Part shown: positions 47,509-56,370 of the stretch, piece by piece
Layout: the number at the start of each line of letters is the position of its first letter
Position numbering within the stretch: position 1 is the stretch's first letter
Source of the DNA: Trichomonas vaginalis G3
Lineage: Eukaryota; Parabasalia; Trichomonadida; Trichomonadidae
Assembly (NCBI RefSeq): GCF_026262505.1
Contig: NC_067206.1
Span: 21,653,896 to 21,717,895, forward strand
Direction of reading: 5' to 3'
DNA: 64,000 nucleotides
Notes under the pieces: model-generated
What the model saw: the letters and a program-made list of their open reading frames with translations, nothing else
Told to the model about the DNA's origin: nothing
The model's database searches: none
Position numbers and translations under genes: made by a program

Positions 47509-48184
47509 GTTCTTACAATAAAATAAAAAATATTTTTTTAAAAAAAACTAAAATATATTTTTGCCGAATTCAAGAGTTTTGTGTGTTTTCTACGGTCGAG
47601 CCAAAAGTGGCTCGACCTCAAAACAAGCATTTCGTGAAGAATATACCAACCCGCGGAATTCCGCGGGTTGCTTTTTATACAAAATTCAACGGGTGAAAGA
47701 ATACGATGAAGAAGTCATGACAAAACATTTACGATGAAAGTCTATTTCCTGTGTTGTTGTCAAAATGTCATGTTGTCACACTTTTTCAGAGAAGTTAAAA
47801 TGACCGAGTGACCGAGTGACCGAGTGACCTGGTGAGATCTAAAATATATTTTCTATCTTAAGGAAATTCATGACAAAACATTTACGATGAAAGTCTATTT
47901 CCTGTGTTGTTGTCAAAATGTCATGTTGTCACACTTTTTCAGAGAAGTTAAAATGACCGAGTGACCGAGTGACCGAGTGACCTGGTGAGATCTAAAATAT
48001 ATTTTCTATCTTAAGGAAATTCATGACAAAACATATACGATGAAATCTATCTCCTGTGTTGTTGTCAAAATGTCATGTTGTCACCATTTTCAAAAAGATG
48101 TTAGTTGACCGAGGGACCGAGGGACCGAGGGACCTGGTCGCCTAAAATATATTTTTGCCGAATTCAATAAAAAAAATGGTTCAT
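47509..48184. repeat. Palindromic cassette and three tandem-run modules, E2
   Basis: An AT box comes first, then the stem GGTCGAGCCA/TGGCTCGACC. Next is one palindromic cassette at 47647..47670 (arms CAACCCGC/GCGGGTTG around GGAATTCC) with the flanks GAAGAATATAC and TTGCTTTTTATAC. Three copies of the module TCCTGTGTTGTTGTC...GAGAAGTTAAAATGACC follow, with GACCGAGT or GACCGAGG tandem runs of three to four units, each closed by a TAAAATATATTTT box. The first two modules are near-identical and about 160 bases apart. Confidence 0.8.
47647..47670. repeat. Intergenic 24-base palindrome identical to that in KilA-N gene 2 (E2)
   Basis: Arms CAACCCGC and GCGGGTTG surround the GGAATTCC core. It is the same dyad as at 48612..48635 inside the KilA-N 2 gene of the same element and differs from all E1 versions. 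Confidence 0.9.
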
Positions 48185-48844
48185 TTACTCACAATATTTT
48201 TGTACAAAACGACCCCAAACTTTTAACCTCTCTTCTGTAGCTTCTAATGAAACTTTAGCGAGTTCATATTCTCTAAATTCTCTCTTTAAATCTTCTTGTT
48301 CCCATTGGTCTAGTTCGTATGGAGAGTCTCTATAACCAGAACATATCTCATGTTCATGTTCTATTTTTTCGCGCATTTTTCTAACTTCTTCTTCGAACAA
48401 AGGTTTTGCATTCTCTGCTGTATCTTCAAGTTCTTCTTCATCTAATTTCTCATGAACTTTCTTGTCTATGGAGTCCAGAATTTTTCCAACTGCTATGCAA
48501 TATTTTGGAGAAGCCCACATTGCTATATAGTTTACGAGTCTTGGGTCTACATACGTTCCTCTAACCTGTTTGATTTCATCGGGAATTCCTGCATGAACTG
48601 TGTATAAAAAGCAACCCGCGGAATTCCGCGGGTTGGTATATTCTTCACAAAATGCCTTAAAATACTCTTCCCAGGACTTATTTTCCAACAACCTTCTAAA
48701 GTCTTTCCTAAACTGCTGACATATCTTTGTTGCATTTATATAACCATCCTTGTCTCTACGTAAGACTTCAATACCGTTATAGGTGCCTTTTGTGAATGTT
48801 TCGCCATTAGATTTGTTCGTGAACGTTTTTGCTTCGACTGTCAT
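48185..48844 (-). CDS. KilA-N domain protein 2, E2
   Basis: This 219-residue whole gene starts MTVEAKTFTNKSNGETFTKG. The N-terminal KilA-N features are DGYINATK (33-40) and RGTYVDPRLVNYIAMWASPK (95-114). A charged helical tail follows. Residues 70-78 (TNPRNSAGC) are encoded by the perfect 24-base palindrome at 48612..48635 plus one flanking base on each side. This is probably a DNA-binding regulator. Its near-copy in E1 (7816..8475) looks broken and has another palindrome. Confidence 0.82.
   Translation of the reverse strand: MTVEAKTFTNKSNGETFTKGTYNGIEVLRRDKDGYINATKICQQFRKDFRRLLENKSWEEYFKAFCEEYTNPRNSAGCFLYTVHAGIPDEIKQVRGTYVDPRLVNYIAMWASPKYCIAVGKILDSIDKKVHEKLDEEELEDTAENAKPLFEEEVRKMREKIEHEHEICSGYRDSPYELDQWEQEDLKREFREYELAKVSLEATEERLKVWGRFVQKYCE
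48612..48635. repeat. Perfect 24-base palindrome inside KilA-N gene 2 (E2)
   Basis: Arms CAACCCGC and GCGGGTTG surround GGAATTCC. It lies in frame and leaves the gene whole. The flanks GCATTTTGTGAAGAATATAC and TTGCTTTTTATACA are those of the intergenic units. Confidence 0.92.
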
Positions 48845-49123
48845 ACTGTTCTTACAATAAAAATAAAAAATATTTTTGGCTTAACCGTCGGACATTCGTT
48901 TTTGGCTTAACCGTCGGACATTCGTTTGTGGCTCGACCTCAAAACAAACATTTTGTGAAGAATATACCAACCGCCGGAATTCCGGCGGTTGCTTTTTTAT
49001 ACAAAATTCAACGGGTGAAATCTATCTCCTGTGTTGTTGTCTAAATGTCATGTTGTCACACTTTTTCAGAGAAGTTAAAATGACCGAGGGACCGAGGGAC
49101 CTGGTTCGCCTAAAATATATTTT
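48845..49123. repeat. Intergenic cassette with a third palindrome, E2
   Basis: An AT box and two GGCTTAACCGTCGGACATTC repeats are followed by a unit with the perfect 24-base palindrome at 48968..48991 (arms CAACCGCC/GGCGGTTG around GGAATTCC) and the usual flanks. One GACCGAGG tandem-run module and a TAAAATATATTTTT box come next. Confidence 0.8.
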
Positions 49124-49984
49124 TCAATACTTTTTCAGCACTTTTCCGTAGTTGTATATGAAAGACAATTCGAGATAAAAGTCATAGTACAATGAAATAA
49201 TATGCTGCACACCGTTTGTTGTGAACCAGACTTGAAAGTCAGCGAAACTGTTACTAGGTGGTTCGTAGAATTTAGAAGCAAAGTCATAAAAGTCCTTACC
49301 GATACAAAGAAAACTGTTGTTGCTTGAACTGAAACTTGCATGACACATGACATTTTGAGGGTCAAACACGTTTCTATAAACTGTCAAATCTGTTGGTGGG
49401 AGTATAAATTTAAATGGACCATCTGGTGGCAATGGTTCGTTCTGGTTTAGTAACCGAAGAAATTGTGCCCAAGAACGTCTGTCCACCCCCCAATATAAAA
49501 ACTCTGTATCTCTTGGAGGGTTAATTTCAATCTTTTGAAATGAAACTGTGGAGTTCATCTTGTCGTATTCTAGCTTCAGATAGTATGTTCCATTTAGTAA
49601 AGAGTGGTATTTTTCTTGAAATTCCCAGTAGTATTTGTTTATTTGAGTTTGAAAGTCATTTAGAGTTTTTTCAAGACTTTCGTCTGAACGAATTGTAAAG
49701 ATTTTCATTTCGTCAAATTTTTCTATTAGACCGTCAGAACCTTTATACTGACCGTGAAAATATACTGCGAACATGAATGCGTTAGTTCTATTTGAAAACA
49801 AAACTCTTCTAAATCCTATTGCCTTTGCATCTGAAGGACTTTGAAGCCAACAAATTGGATAGTTAAATCTATATGCTCGGGATAAAATTTCTTCATCTGA
49901 AATAGTCCTACCAGCGTTTGTAAAGATATAGTCTAACGGTTTTGTATCTGCTACTTTTGTTCTTTGTTTTTCAACCTGAAGCAT
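49124..49984 (-). CDS. Polinton 286-residue protein, paralogue A, E2
   Basis: This is the whole counterpart of 8779..9639, with about eight residue changes. It shares HASFS, YEPPS and DFQVWFTT with paralogue B at 56371..57219. Unknown function; probably a virion part. Confidence 0.75.
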   Translation of the reverse strand: MLQVEKQRTKVADTKPLDYIFTNAGRTISDEEILSRAYRFNYPICWLQSPSDAKAIGFRRVLFSNRTNAFMFAVYFHGQYKGSDGLIEKFDEMKIFTIRSDESLEKTLNDFQTQINKYYWEFQEKYHSLLNGTYYLKLEYDKMNSTVSFQKIEINPPRDTEFLYWGVDRRSWAQFLRLLNQNEPLPPDGPFKFILPPTDLTVYRNVFDPQNVMCHASFSSSNNSFLCIGKDFYDFASKFYEPPSNSFADFQVWFTTNGVQHIISLYYDFYLELSFIYNYGKVLKKY

Positions 49985-50041
49985 TTTATATATGTAAAAA
50001 TATACTGTTTTAAAAAATGTTTTAAAATGGTATGCAATGTT

Positions 50042-52194
50042 TTATTTCATGCAATGTTTAACTATTTCACCATCTTCTTTAACACCCCAGTACTTACGCT
50101 TGGAGAGGACATGAACTTCGGAAAATACCTTGTCTAGCTTAAAACAGCCCATCTTTTCACCGACTAAACCCATTTCAATGAGTTTGTTGTATCCTTCTTC
50201 GTTCGTCATGAGTGCGTCAATGTTCTCATAGTATACCACAATTTTGGATTTAACCTCTGAGAAGAATTTGTTGTAGTTGTCAAGGACTGCCTTTGCGAAC
50301 TGAGGATAAGACCAATGTTCGACAATAGGTTTTACTGTGGTTACTAAGCCACCTTGACCTTCGGTGAACTCGTATTTCAAAACAAAAGGGGAGAACCTTT
50401 CAACAAAGTTGTCGACCTTCTCATAGTGTTTACTCTTCATCTTTTGAGGTTTTTTAATGGAATACCCCCATGTCGAATTCATAAGCAATTTGAGTGTCAT
50501 TGCAAGTTTGGGGTTTGAAGCTTTCCTAATATCATAGAGTTGTTGTATGACTTTTCCAACTGTATAGTTCCTTCCCGGGAACTCACCATTTTCGTTTGGA
50601 ATTCCAGTTGGAATATATTGGACGAACCTCATGTACGCAGCGTTAAGGTCGACATAGTATATTTTTTCATATGAGTCGAACTTGTCGCAACCAATTGGTC
50701 CAGTTCGTGGAAATTCAAGTGAGTCTCTTATCTTCTGAGAAACCTCGCCTGTTATCTCATAAACATCGTCAAAGCAACCTGTTTCATATAAAACCTTCTG
50801 ACCTAACTCTGATGCTCTCCAATACAATTTGAACGTCAATTGGATGTCTCATGGAAGTTTGTTTATAGCATCTTGAAGTTCTTGCAACCTCATTGGAAGT
50901 TCTTCTGGTTCAGGTTGGTATCCGAACAAACCAACTCCTTTTGGAACTGTGTACTTCTTTTGTGCTATAACTTTGTCTGGAACAACTTTTGGTCTTGCTA
51001 ACAATGAAAAGTTTGTTTCGTCTTTTGGTACAAAAGTTTCTGTCAGCTTGTCATCTGGAATTGGTTCCAACAAGCCTTTCTCGAAAAGAATGTTAACAGC
51101 TCTGACAATGTTGCACTTGCCTTTTCCGAACAATGGGTTTGTAAGACTTTCGTTCAAATGAAGTGGTTGTGGACAAGTACAATCTTCAACCATGGTAAGT
51201 CTTTGTCAACAACATAGTCGTCATGTGAAGAACCTTTCTCAGTCGGAATGTTGACTCGGATATTCACATTTGCCAACGGTGCAACTTTTGCCAATTGACC
51301 TCTGAGAATGTACCTTGTCTTCACACATGACTCAAGATACTTCATTTTCTCATCTGTAACAAGACCAGAGTTCCTGAGACATGTAAGAATACAAGGTTCA
51401 TTGACAATTGTTTCAATTGAATTGTAAATTCCATACCTTGTCAAGTCAATGTCAGACTTATTTCTGAACGGGAAGTATCCAGCATGTTGTCTGACTGCTT
51501 GAGGGTTGGGTTGTAACCATTCGAACTTCACGCTTGCAATTCCTTCTATTGCATTCAAAATATCTGAGTCGGAGTCAAACATTTGTTCTCTCTTTGTAGT
51601 CTTGAAAGCGTCAAGAAGTTGTGCGGCTGTTGTGACATTGCCATGTGAGTAGTATATATGACCATCTAAATCTGTTACGGTTAGTCTGAGATTGTATCCT
51701 TTCTTATTTCCGTCTTGAATTGCAGCAAGTACTCCCATGAAGCCTTCTTTGTTCTTTCCTTCTTCAAAATTTACTGTAAAGGTTCGACCAGAAGTAATTT
51801 TACTTCTAACCTCGCGATACTTCTCATATGCATATCTTGTTCTTTCCATGGGAGCATGACCATCTTCACCTTTTCCTTTTTTCCTCCTCAAGGGATGCAA
51901 TTGTTCGTCATGTTTCCAGTAGAACCTGGCAAAGCCGTCGTGTCCTTCAACCTGAGGTTCATTAACATCGAAAGGCATATCCATAAGACGCTCTTCTTCT
52001 AACCTCTCTAGTCTGTTTGGATAATTTGTGCGTGCTGTTTCCAATTCCATTTCGTAGGTCAGACCAGCCAGTTTGTCATAGACTTTTATTGGCTTTCCCT
52101 TCCTATATTTAAACTTCTTTGAAACTCTCCAACCATATCTTTCTAACTCTGCTTTTATTCTAGCAGATTTTCTGTCCATTCTATATGGGGGCAT
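50042..52194 (-). pseudogene. polB: DNA polymerase B, E2
   Basis: This is the counterpart of 9696..11849. The palm motifs YYVDLNAAYM and LLMNSTWGYS are visible. It looks broken (about two breaks). Unlike in E1, an HNH gene lies just upstream. Confidence 0.82.
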
Positions 52195-52222
52195 TTCTAT
52201 AAAAATAAAAAAATATACTGTT

Positions 52223-52807
52223 TTAAAATGGTATGCCATATAGCTTCTTGAATTTGTTAAGAAGTATTTGAACGTTTTTTCCATCTGTATCTCTAGTGTT
52301 TACATAAGCATAGCCTGCCTTAGTAAAATATACTTGTAATTTCCTATAGTTTACGCCGGTATAAAAGTAGAAAGAGTCTTGTTCTTCGCTATAGTAGTAA
52401 AACTCAAACGTATGCTTGCCATAGTCTGTAATTTCAATTGTTTCATCTTCTAGTTCGTCGACAAATTCGAATACAATATCTCCAAATTTGCCTATGTTCT
52501 TATTGTTTTCAGAACAAGTGACCCAGCGTAAGTTTTCAAGTCTATTGTCGTTTCTTATATGGTTTATATGGTCTACAAAAGGTAAATTGTTAGGGTTCGG
52601 TATAAAATGAGTTGCAATGACAACATGTTTTAAATAGCATTTCCCACCCAGATTCATCATAGCATATCCGTCATTTCGCTCCCATCCGCTTAAAACTCTT
52701 TTTGTCTTTTTGTTTCTGACTTCAAATGACTCACAACAGTGAATTTCATATTTCTCATCTAACAAACAAGTTTCCCAACGGTCTTCTCCAACAAACTCAG
52801 CGTACAT
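52223..52807 (-). CDS. HNH homing-type endonuclease, E2
   Basis: This whole 194-residue gene is nearly identical to that at 1077..1661 (FIPNPNNLPFVDHINHIRND, then NRLENLRWVT). In E2 it lies between polB and the 194-residue gene, where E1 has only an AT box of about 30 bases. The bases AAATATACTGTTTTAAAATG next to its 3' end also occur beyond the 3' end of polB in both copies (about 9655 and 49995). Confidence 0.88.
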   Translation of the reverse strand: MYAEFVGEDRWETCLLDEKYEIHCCESFEVRNKKTKRVLSGWERNDGYAMMNLGGKCYLKHVVIATHFIPNPNNLPFVDHINHIRNDNRLENLRWVTCSENNKNIGKFGDIVFEFVDELEDETIEITDYGKHTFEFYYYSEEQDSFYFYTGVNYRKLQVYFTKAGYAYVNTRDTDGKNVQILLNKFKKLYGIPF

Positions 52808-52845
52808 TTCAAATAAAATAAAAAAATGTTTTTTTGAAAAAAATG

Positions 52846-52935
52846 TTTTGTTTTAAATGGTATGCCATTTCATATTTCTCATCTAACAAACAAGTTTCCC
52901 AACGGTCTTCTCCAACAAACTCAGCGTACATTTTT
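52846..52935 (-). pseudogene. Short HNH gene remnant next to the whole HNH gene
   Basis: About 90 bases repeat the start of the HNH gene (MYAEFVGEDRWETCLLDEKY) and, directly after it, a piece like the gene's very end (ATGGTATGCCAT). It looks like an older insertion of the same gene that lost its interior, beside which the present copy stands. Confidence 0.7.
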
Positions 52936-52960
52936 ATAAAAATAAAAAAATGTTTTTTCT

Positions 52961-53545
52961 TTACTTTACATAACTGCCCGCTACCATAAGTCTTTGACGC
53001 CAACCCATACCAGCTAATGAAGGTTGACTTGGTTTAGTATTGAAACTAACCTTTGGTTTTGGTTTATCTTCAGTTTTTGGTTTTTCTTCTTCTATCGGTT
53101 TTTCGTCACTTTTCGGTTCATCTGACTTTACCTCACTTGCTGGAATAGTTGTGTCGTTAGTATCTTCATAAATGTCATATGCCATCTGTTTTTGTTTTCC
53201 TTTCAACTTTTTGTGTTTGTTGTAAAGTTTAGAATATTTCGACTCTAAGTCAATGAGATGTTCTATAATGAACTGTTGGTCAGTGAAGTAAACTTTTCCA
53301 TCTGTTGTCTCTTTAGTTCCTTCAGACTTCAATATTTTATTTGTGAGAGTCTGTTTCTTTTTTGAGATACTTGCCGTTCCATTTTTATGAAAAGTGACTT
53401 TGTAGTTAGGGTTTGTATTTCCAGACCTCACACTTTCTATTATTGAATTTTTCTCTTCATCTGTAAGTTCTTTGACAGGTTTTGACAATGGTTCTGAACT
53501 TTTTGTTTGTGGTGTCAAATCTACCGTTTCAACTTCTTCGGTCAT
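52961..53545 (-). CDS. Polinton 194-residue protein with PEST-like tail, E2
   Basis: This is the whole counterpart of 11879..12463, with most changes in the acidic proline-rich stretch and a conserved end (SLAGMGWRQRLM). Unknown function. Confidence 0.7.
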   Translation of the reverse strand: MTEEVETVDLTPQTKSSEPLSKPVKELTDEEKNSIIESVRSGNTNPNYKVTFHKNGTASISKKKQTLTNKILKSEGTKETTDGKVYFTDQQFIIEHLIDLESKYSKLYNKHKKLKGKQKQMAYDIYEDTNDTTIPASEVKSDEPKSDEKPIEEEKPKTEDKPKPKVSFNTKPSQPSLAGMGWRQRLMVAGSYVK

Positions 53546-53562
53546 TTCATCTCAGTAAAAAA

Positions 53563-53721
53563 TTTTAGTTTGGTTTGTTTTTCAACTGGTTGTTGAGGTT
53601 TTTTAAGTCGGTCTAAAACTTCCTGAGGTATAGGAAGAACTTGACAAACACGTGGTTGTGTAACTGCTGGAAGCCGACAAATCCATCTTGAGCCCATTTG
53701 TCTCAATGCTGTATTGTTCAT
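53563..53721 (-). pseudogene. Counterpart of the 51-residue small protein, E2
   Basis: It starts MNNTALRQMGSRWICRLPAV as at 12483..12638. The tail differs from E1 and the status is unclear. It lies between the same two neighbours. Confidence 0.45.
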
Positions 53722-53740
53722 TTCATCTCAGTAAAAAATT

Positions 53741-54141
53741 TTACATTCCCCACGTTTGAGGCGGTTGCGGTTGGTTGTTGTTTACCCACTGTTGTGCATG
53801 GTTATATCCTCTGTTAAAGAATCTTTCACCTTGGTCCATATAGTGTCCTGCTTGGTTAGAGTAGTCATTTGCTTTGTTATAATAGTTTCCTGCTTGTCTT
53901 CCTACATTGTCCATCCATCCTTGAACTTTTCCTCTTGTTTCAGGATTTGGAATAAGATTTGTTGCATCTCGTGCTACATCCCAACCTTTCTGTACAGTTT
54001 GTATAATAGGTTGTGCTTTCTCTTTCAGTATACCTAATGTACTCAAAATCTTCCTTCCAATTCCAAATGCACCTCTGGCTAGTGTTCCCACTGCGGGCAA
54101 AATCTAGATGCGACTCCTGCTATTGCGCCAAATAAACCCAT
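53741..54141 (-). pseudogene. Counterpart of the 133-residue amphipathic protein, E2
   Basis: The Q/N/Y-rich tail and helical middle are as at 12658..13059. This copy looks broken (about one break). It is divergent from the integrase gene. Confidence 0.6.
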
Positions 54142-54157
54142 TTCTTATGGGTTAAAA

Positions 54158-55117
54158 ATGACGAATTCAAACAAGGACCCGTATGTTTCTAAAGCAACAA
54201 AGAAAGCACTCATGGTAAAAATCTTTAGTTCAACACCAAATGCTTGGTTTATGGATATCTTGGAAAACATTCCGAGGTATAGAGAAGATGGACCACCATA
54301 CTGGCTAATATTTGTTGGTCAAAACACAAGATACTGTGAAGCCATACCATTACAGTCCAAAAATATTTTAGATGTGAAAACTGCTTTGACAATATTCGTT
54401 GACAAATACCATCCAACAAAACTGACATCTGACTATGAAAGTTCTTTCAAATCAGACGATATTAAAAACTATCTGCGTTCAAAAAATGTAAACCAATATT
54501 TCATTGTCGACCAAAACCATTCTGCTCTTGGTGTCATTGACAGTTGTATAAAAATCTTAAGAGACTTAAATCAACCACAAGGCGGCGAGGTAGATGAAAT
54601 GTCATATGACGACAAATATAGACACTTCTCCATGGCAAAGATGAGACAAGTTTTAAATATTTACAATACCCGTAAACAAAAAGGTTTGGGAAACCACTCC
54701 CCCGAAGAAATGAAAAACAACCCTGACTTAGAGAAAGACTATATATTTAATAGTTTAGTCAAAAGAGACAAACAAGAAAGAATGCCGGGCTTCAAACTTC
54801 AGAAAGGTGACAAAGTAAAAATAGAAATACCTAAACGCGACCCATATGAAAATACTATTGACTATGACAACAATGGGAACTCGACAGGTACTCACATTCG
54901 TGTTCGTAAAAATAGAAGAAAGTATACAAGAGAATATTATGAAGTTTTAGGCAAACATGGCAAAATGTACAGACTGCAAGCAGAAGATAAAACTACTATT
55001 GTCAGACCTCGTTTCAAACTTGTTAAGGTTCAAGGTGGTATACTTTCAAAGACAGTTCCTAACAAATATAAGACAACTCCTGACGAATATGCTAAAGAAG
55101 TTGAAAATGACGACTAA
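54158..55117 (+). CDS. int: Polinton integrase (rve family), E2
   Basis: This whole 319-residue gene differs from 13076..14035 at about five residues. The catalytic-core segments AWFMDIL, KLTSD and NHSALG and the SH3-like end are present. The product of such genes makes the 6-base duplications seen at E2's ends. Confidence 0.85.
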   Translation: MTNSNKDPYVSKATKKALMVKIFSSTPNAWFMDILENIPRYREDGPPYWLIFVGQNTRYCEAIPLQSKNILDVKTALTIFVDKYHPTKLTSDYESSFKSDDIKNYLRSKNVNQYFIVDQNHSALGVIDSCIKILRDLNQPQGGEVDEMSYDDKYRHFSMAKMRQVLNIYNTRKQKGLGNHSPEEMKNNPDLEKDYIFNSLVKRDKQERMPGFKLQKGDKVKIEIPKRDPYENTIDYDNNGNSTGTHIRVRKNRRKYTREYYEVLGKHGKMYRLQAEDKTTIVRPRFKLVKVQGGILSKTVPNKYKTTPDEYAKEVENDD

Positions 55118-56352
55118 GCATTTCTATACCATGCGTAAACTGTCATGTAAGGTGGCATGTAGTCTTTACTTTGTCCCGTTGTTTGCGTATACCCTGAAAC
55201 GCGATGTGTATGGTTTCCTTCTCCCTGTGTGCTACCCCAGAAACAATTTATAGCAAACTGAACGTCGTCTTTAACATCATATCCTTTACCTTTTTTCATT
55301 GCTGACCAATCCCAAAATCTATGCTTATGCCAACCTGCTTCAGATGTAGTTAAATCTATGTAGTGACTGTGTGCAGGTAAGTTTTCACCTGAAATCGTTT
55401 TACTTCCACCTGTTTCCTTTGAAGAGTTTGCACAATACAAAAACCTGTCGACTATTTGAGTCCAAGTTCCGAGACCAAGTACTACTTCTGGTCTGGTAGA
55501 GTTCATTGACGTGTAAATAGAACCTATAGGATATAGTGTTTGAAGTATTTCTGTCTTTAATGTTTGAAGCTCTGTTTTGTCAGCTTTCTTATCTAACTCA
55601 TCGTTAACATATGTTTTGTCAGCTTTTTTATATAACTTTTCTTCAAGTTCATTTACGTCAGAGATGCTATGTCTATGATATTTTTGTGGGTATGTTCCTT
55701 CTGTCCATGCGAAAATATACTCTTTTGTTGCATCTACATATCCAGCTATCCATGTCGAGTCTGCTTTTGTATTCCTTAACTCTGTAACACCTTTCTCAAG
55801 CTCTTTCAACTGTTGTCCATCTTCCATTAAACCTCTGGTATGACTTGAAACCGTTTGTGTCAACATATCTACAGTTTCTTTGTCGGCTTTAAGGTCTAAA
55901 CATCCTGAAACCCACCCTGTATTGGCTTTACCTTTTAAAATCTTCGATGTCCGTTCATGGTACCATTCAACCCTTTCTATAATTTTTTCATCTTTTTCAT
56001 CCACATATTCCTTATCTGCCTTCTTCACTAACCCACTAGCCAGATATGCTAACTCATCGTCAACATACTCTTTGTCAGCTTTGTTGTCAATATCTGCCTT
56101 CAAAAGAAGTTCATCTATAGGTTTCTCGTTTAAAGTTCTTTTTGTTGGATTTATACAAACAGTATGGTTCTTGTTGTCTTGAAACAGAAACTCATCTGTC
56201 ATTGGGTTTATCGTCAGTTTTAAGTTTCCTTCTTTCAATGACTCAGATATCTTAGAATAGTTTGAAAAGTTTGTTGTGTTCTTATTTAGAGCTTGCAAAA
56301 TGAGTTGTCGGTTGTGTTGTATTTCTCTCATAGACGCTGTTTCTTTCGACAT
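55114..56352 (-). CDS. Phage-type fibre protein, E2 version with a different shaft
   Basis: This whole 412-residue protein has the same anchor (first 97 residues) and head (YPIGSIYTSMNSTRPEVVLG ... MPPYMTVYAWYR) as in E1. The shaft between them is unrelated to the E1 shaft: it has KADKEYVDEKDEKI, TGWVSGCLDLKADKETVD and SDVNELEEKL segments and no 22-residue repeats. A few head residues also differ (for example TTSEAGWHKHRFWDW against STTNAGWHSHRYWDW). Confidence 0.85.
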   Translation of the reverse strand: MSKETASMREIQHNRQLILQALNKNTTNFSNYSKISESLKEGNLKLTINPMTDEFLFQDNKNHTVCINPTKRTLNEKPIDELLLKADIDNKADKEYVDDELAYLASGLVKKADKEYVDEKDEKIIERVEWYHERTSKILKGKANTGWVSGCLDLKADKETVDMLTQTVSSHTRGLMEDGQQLKELEKGVTELRNTKADSTWIAGYVDATKEYIFAWTEGTYPQKYHRHSISDVNELEEKLYKKADKTYVNDELDKKADKTELQTLKTEILQTLYPIGSIYTSMNSTRPEVVLGLGTWTQIVDRFLYCANSSKETGGSKTISGENLPAHSHYIDLTTSEAGWHKHRFWDWSAMKKGKGYDVKDDVQFAINCFWGSTQGEGNHTHRVSGYTQTTGQSKDYMPPYMTVYAWYRNA

Positions 56353-56370
56353 TTTTATTCTAGATAAAAT

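Noticed and set aside
44410-48991. Diversity-generating retroelement acting on KilA-N genes
   Set aside because: No reverse transcriptase is present and the differences are paired arm changes or block replacement, not adenine-specific changes. Cassette conversion fits better.
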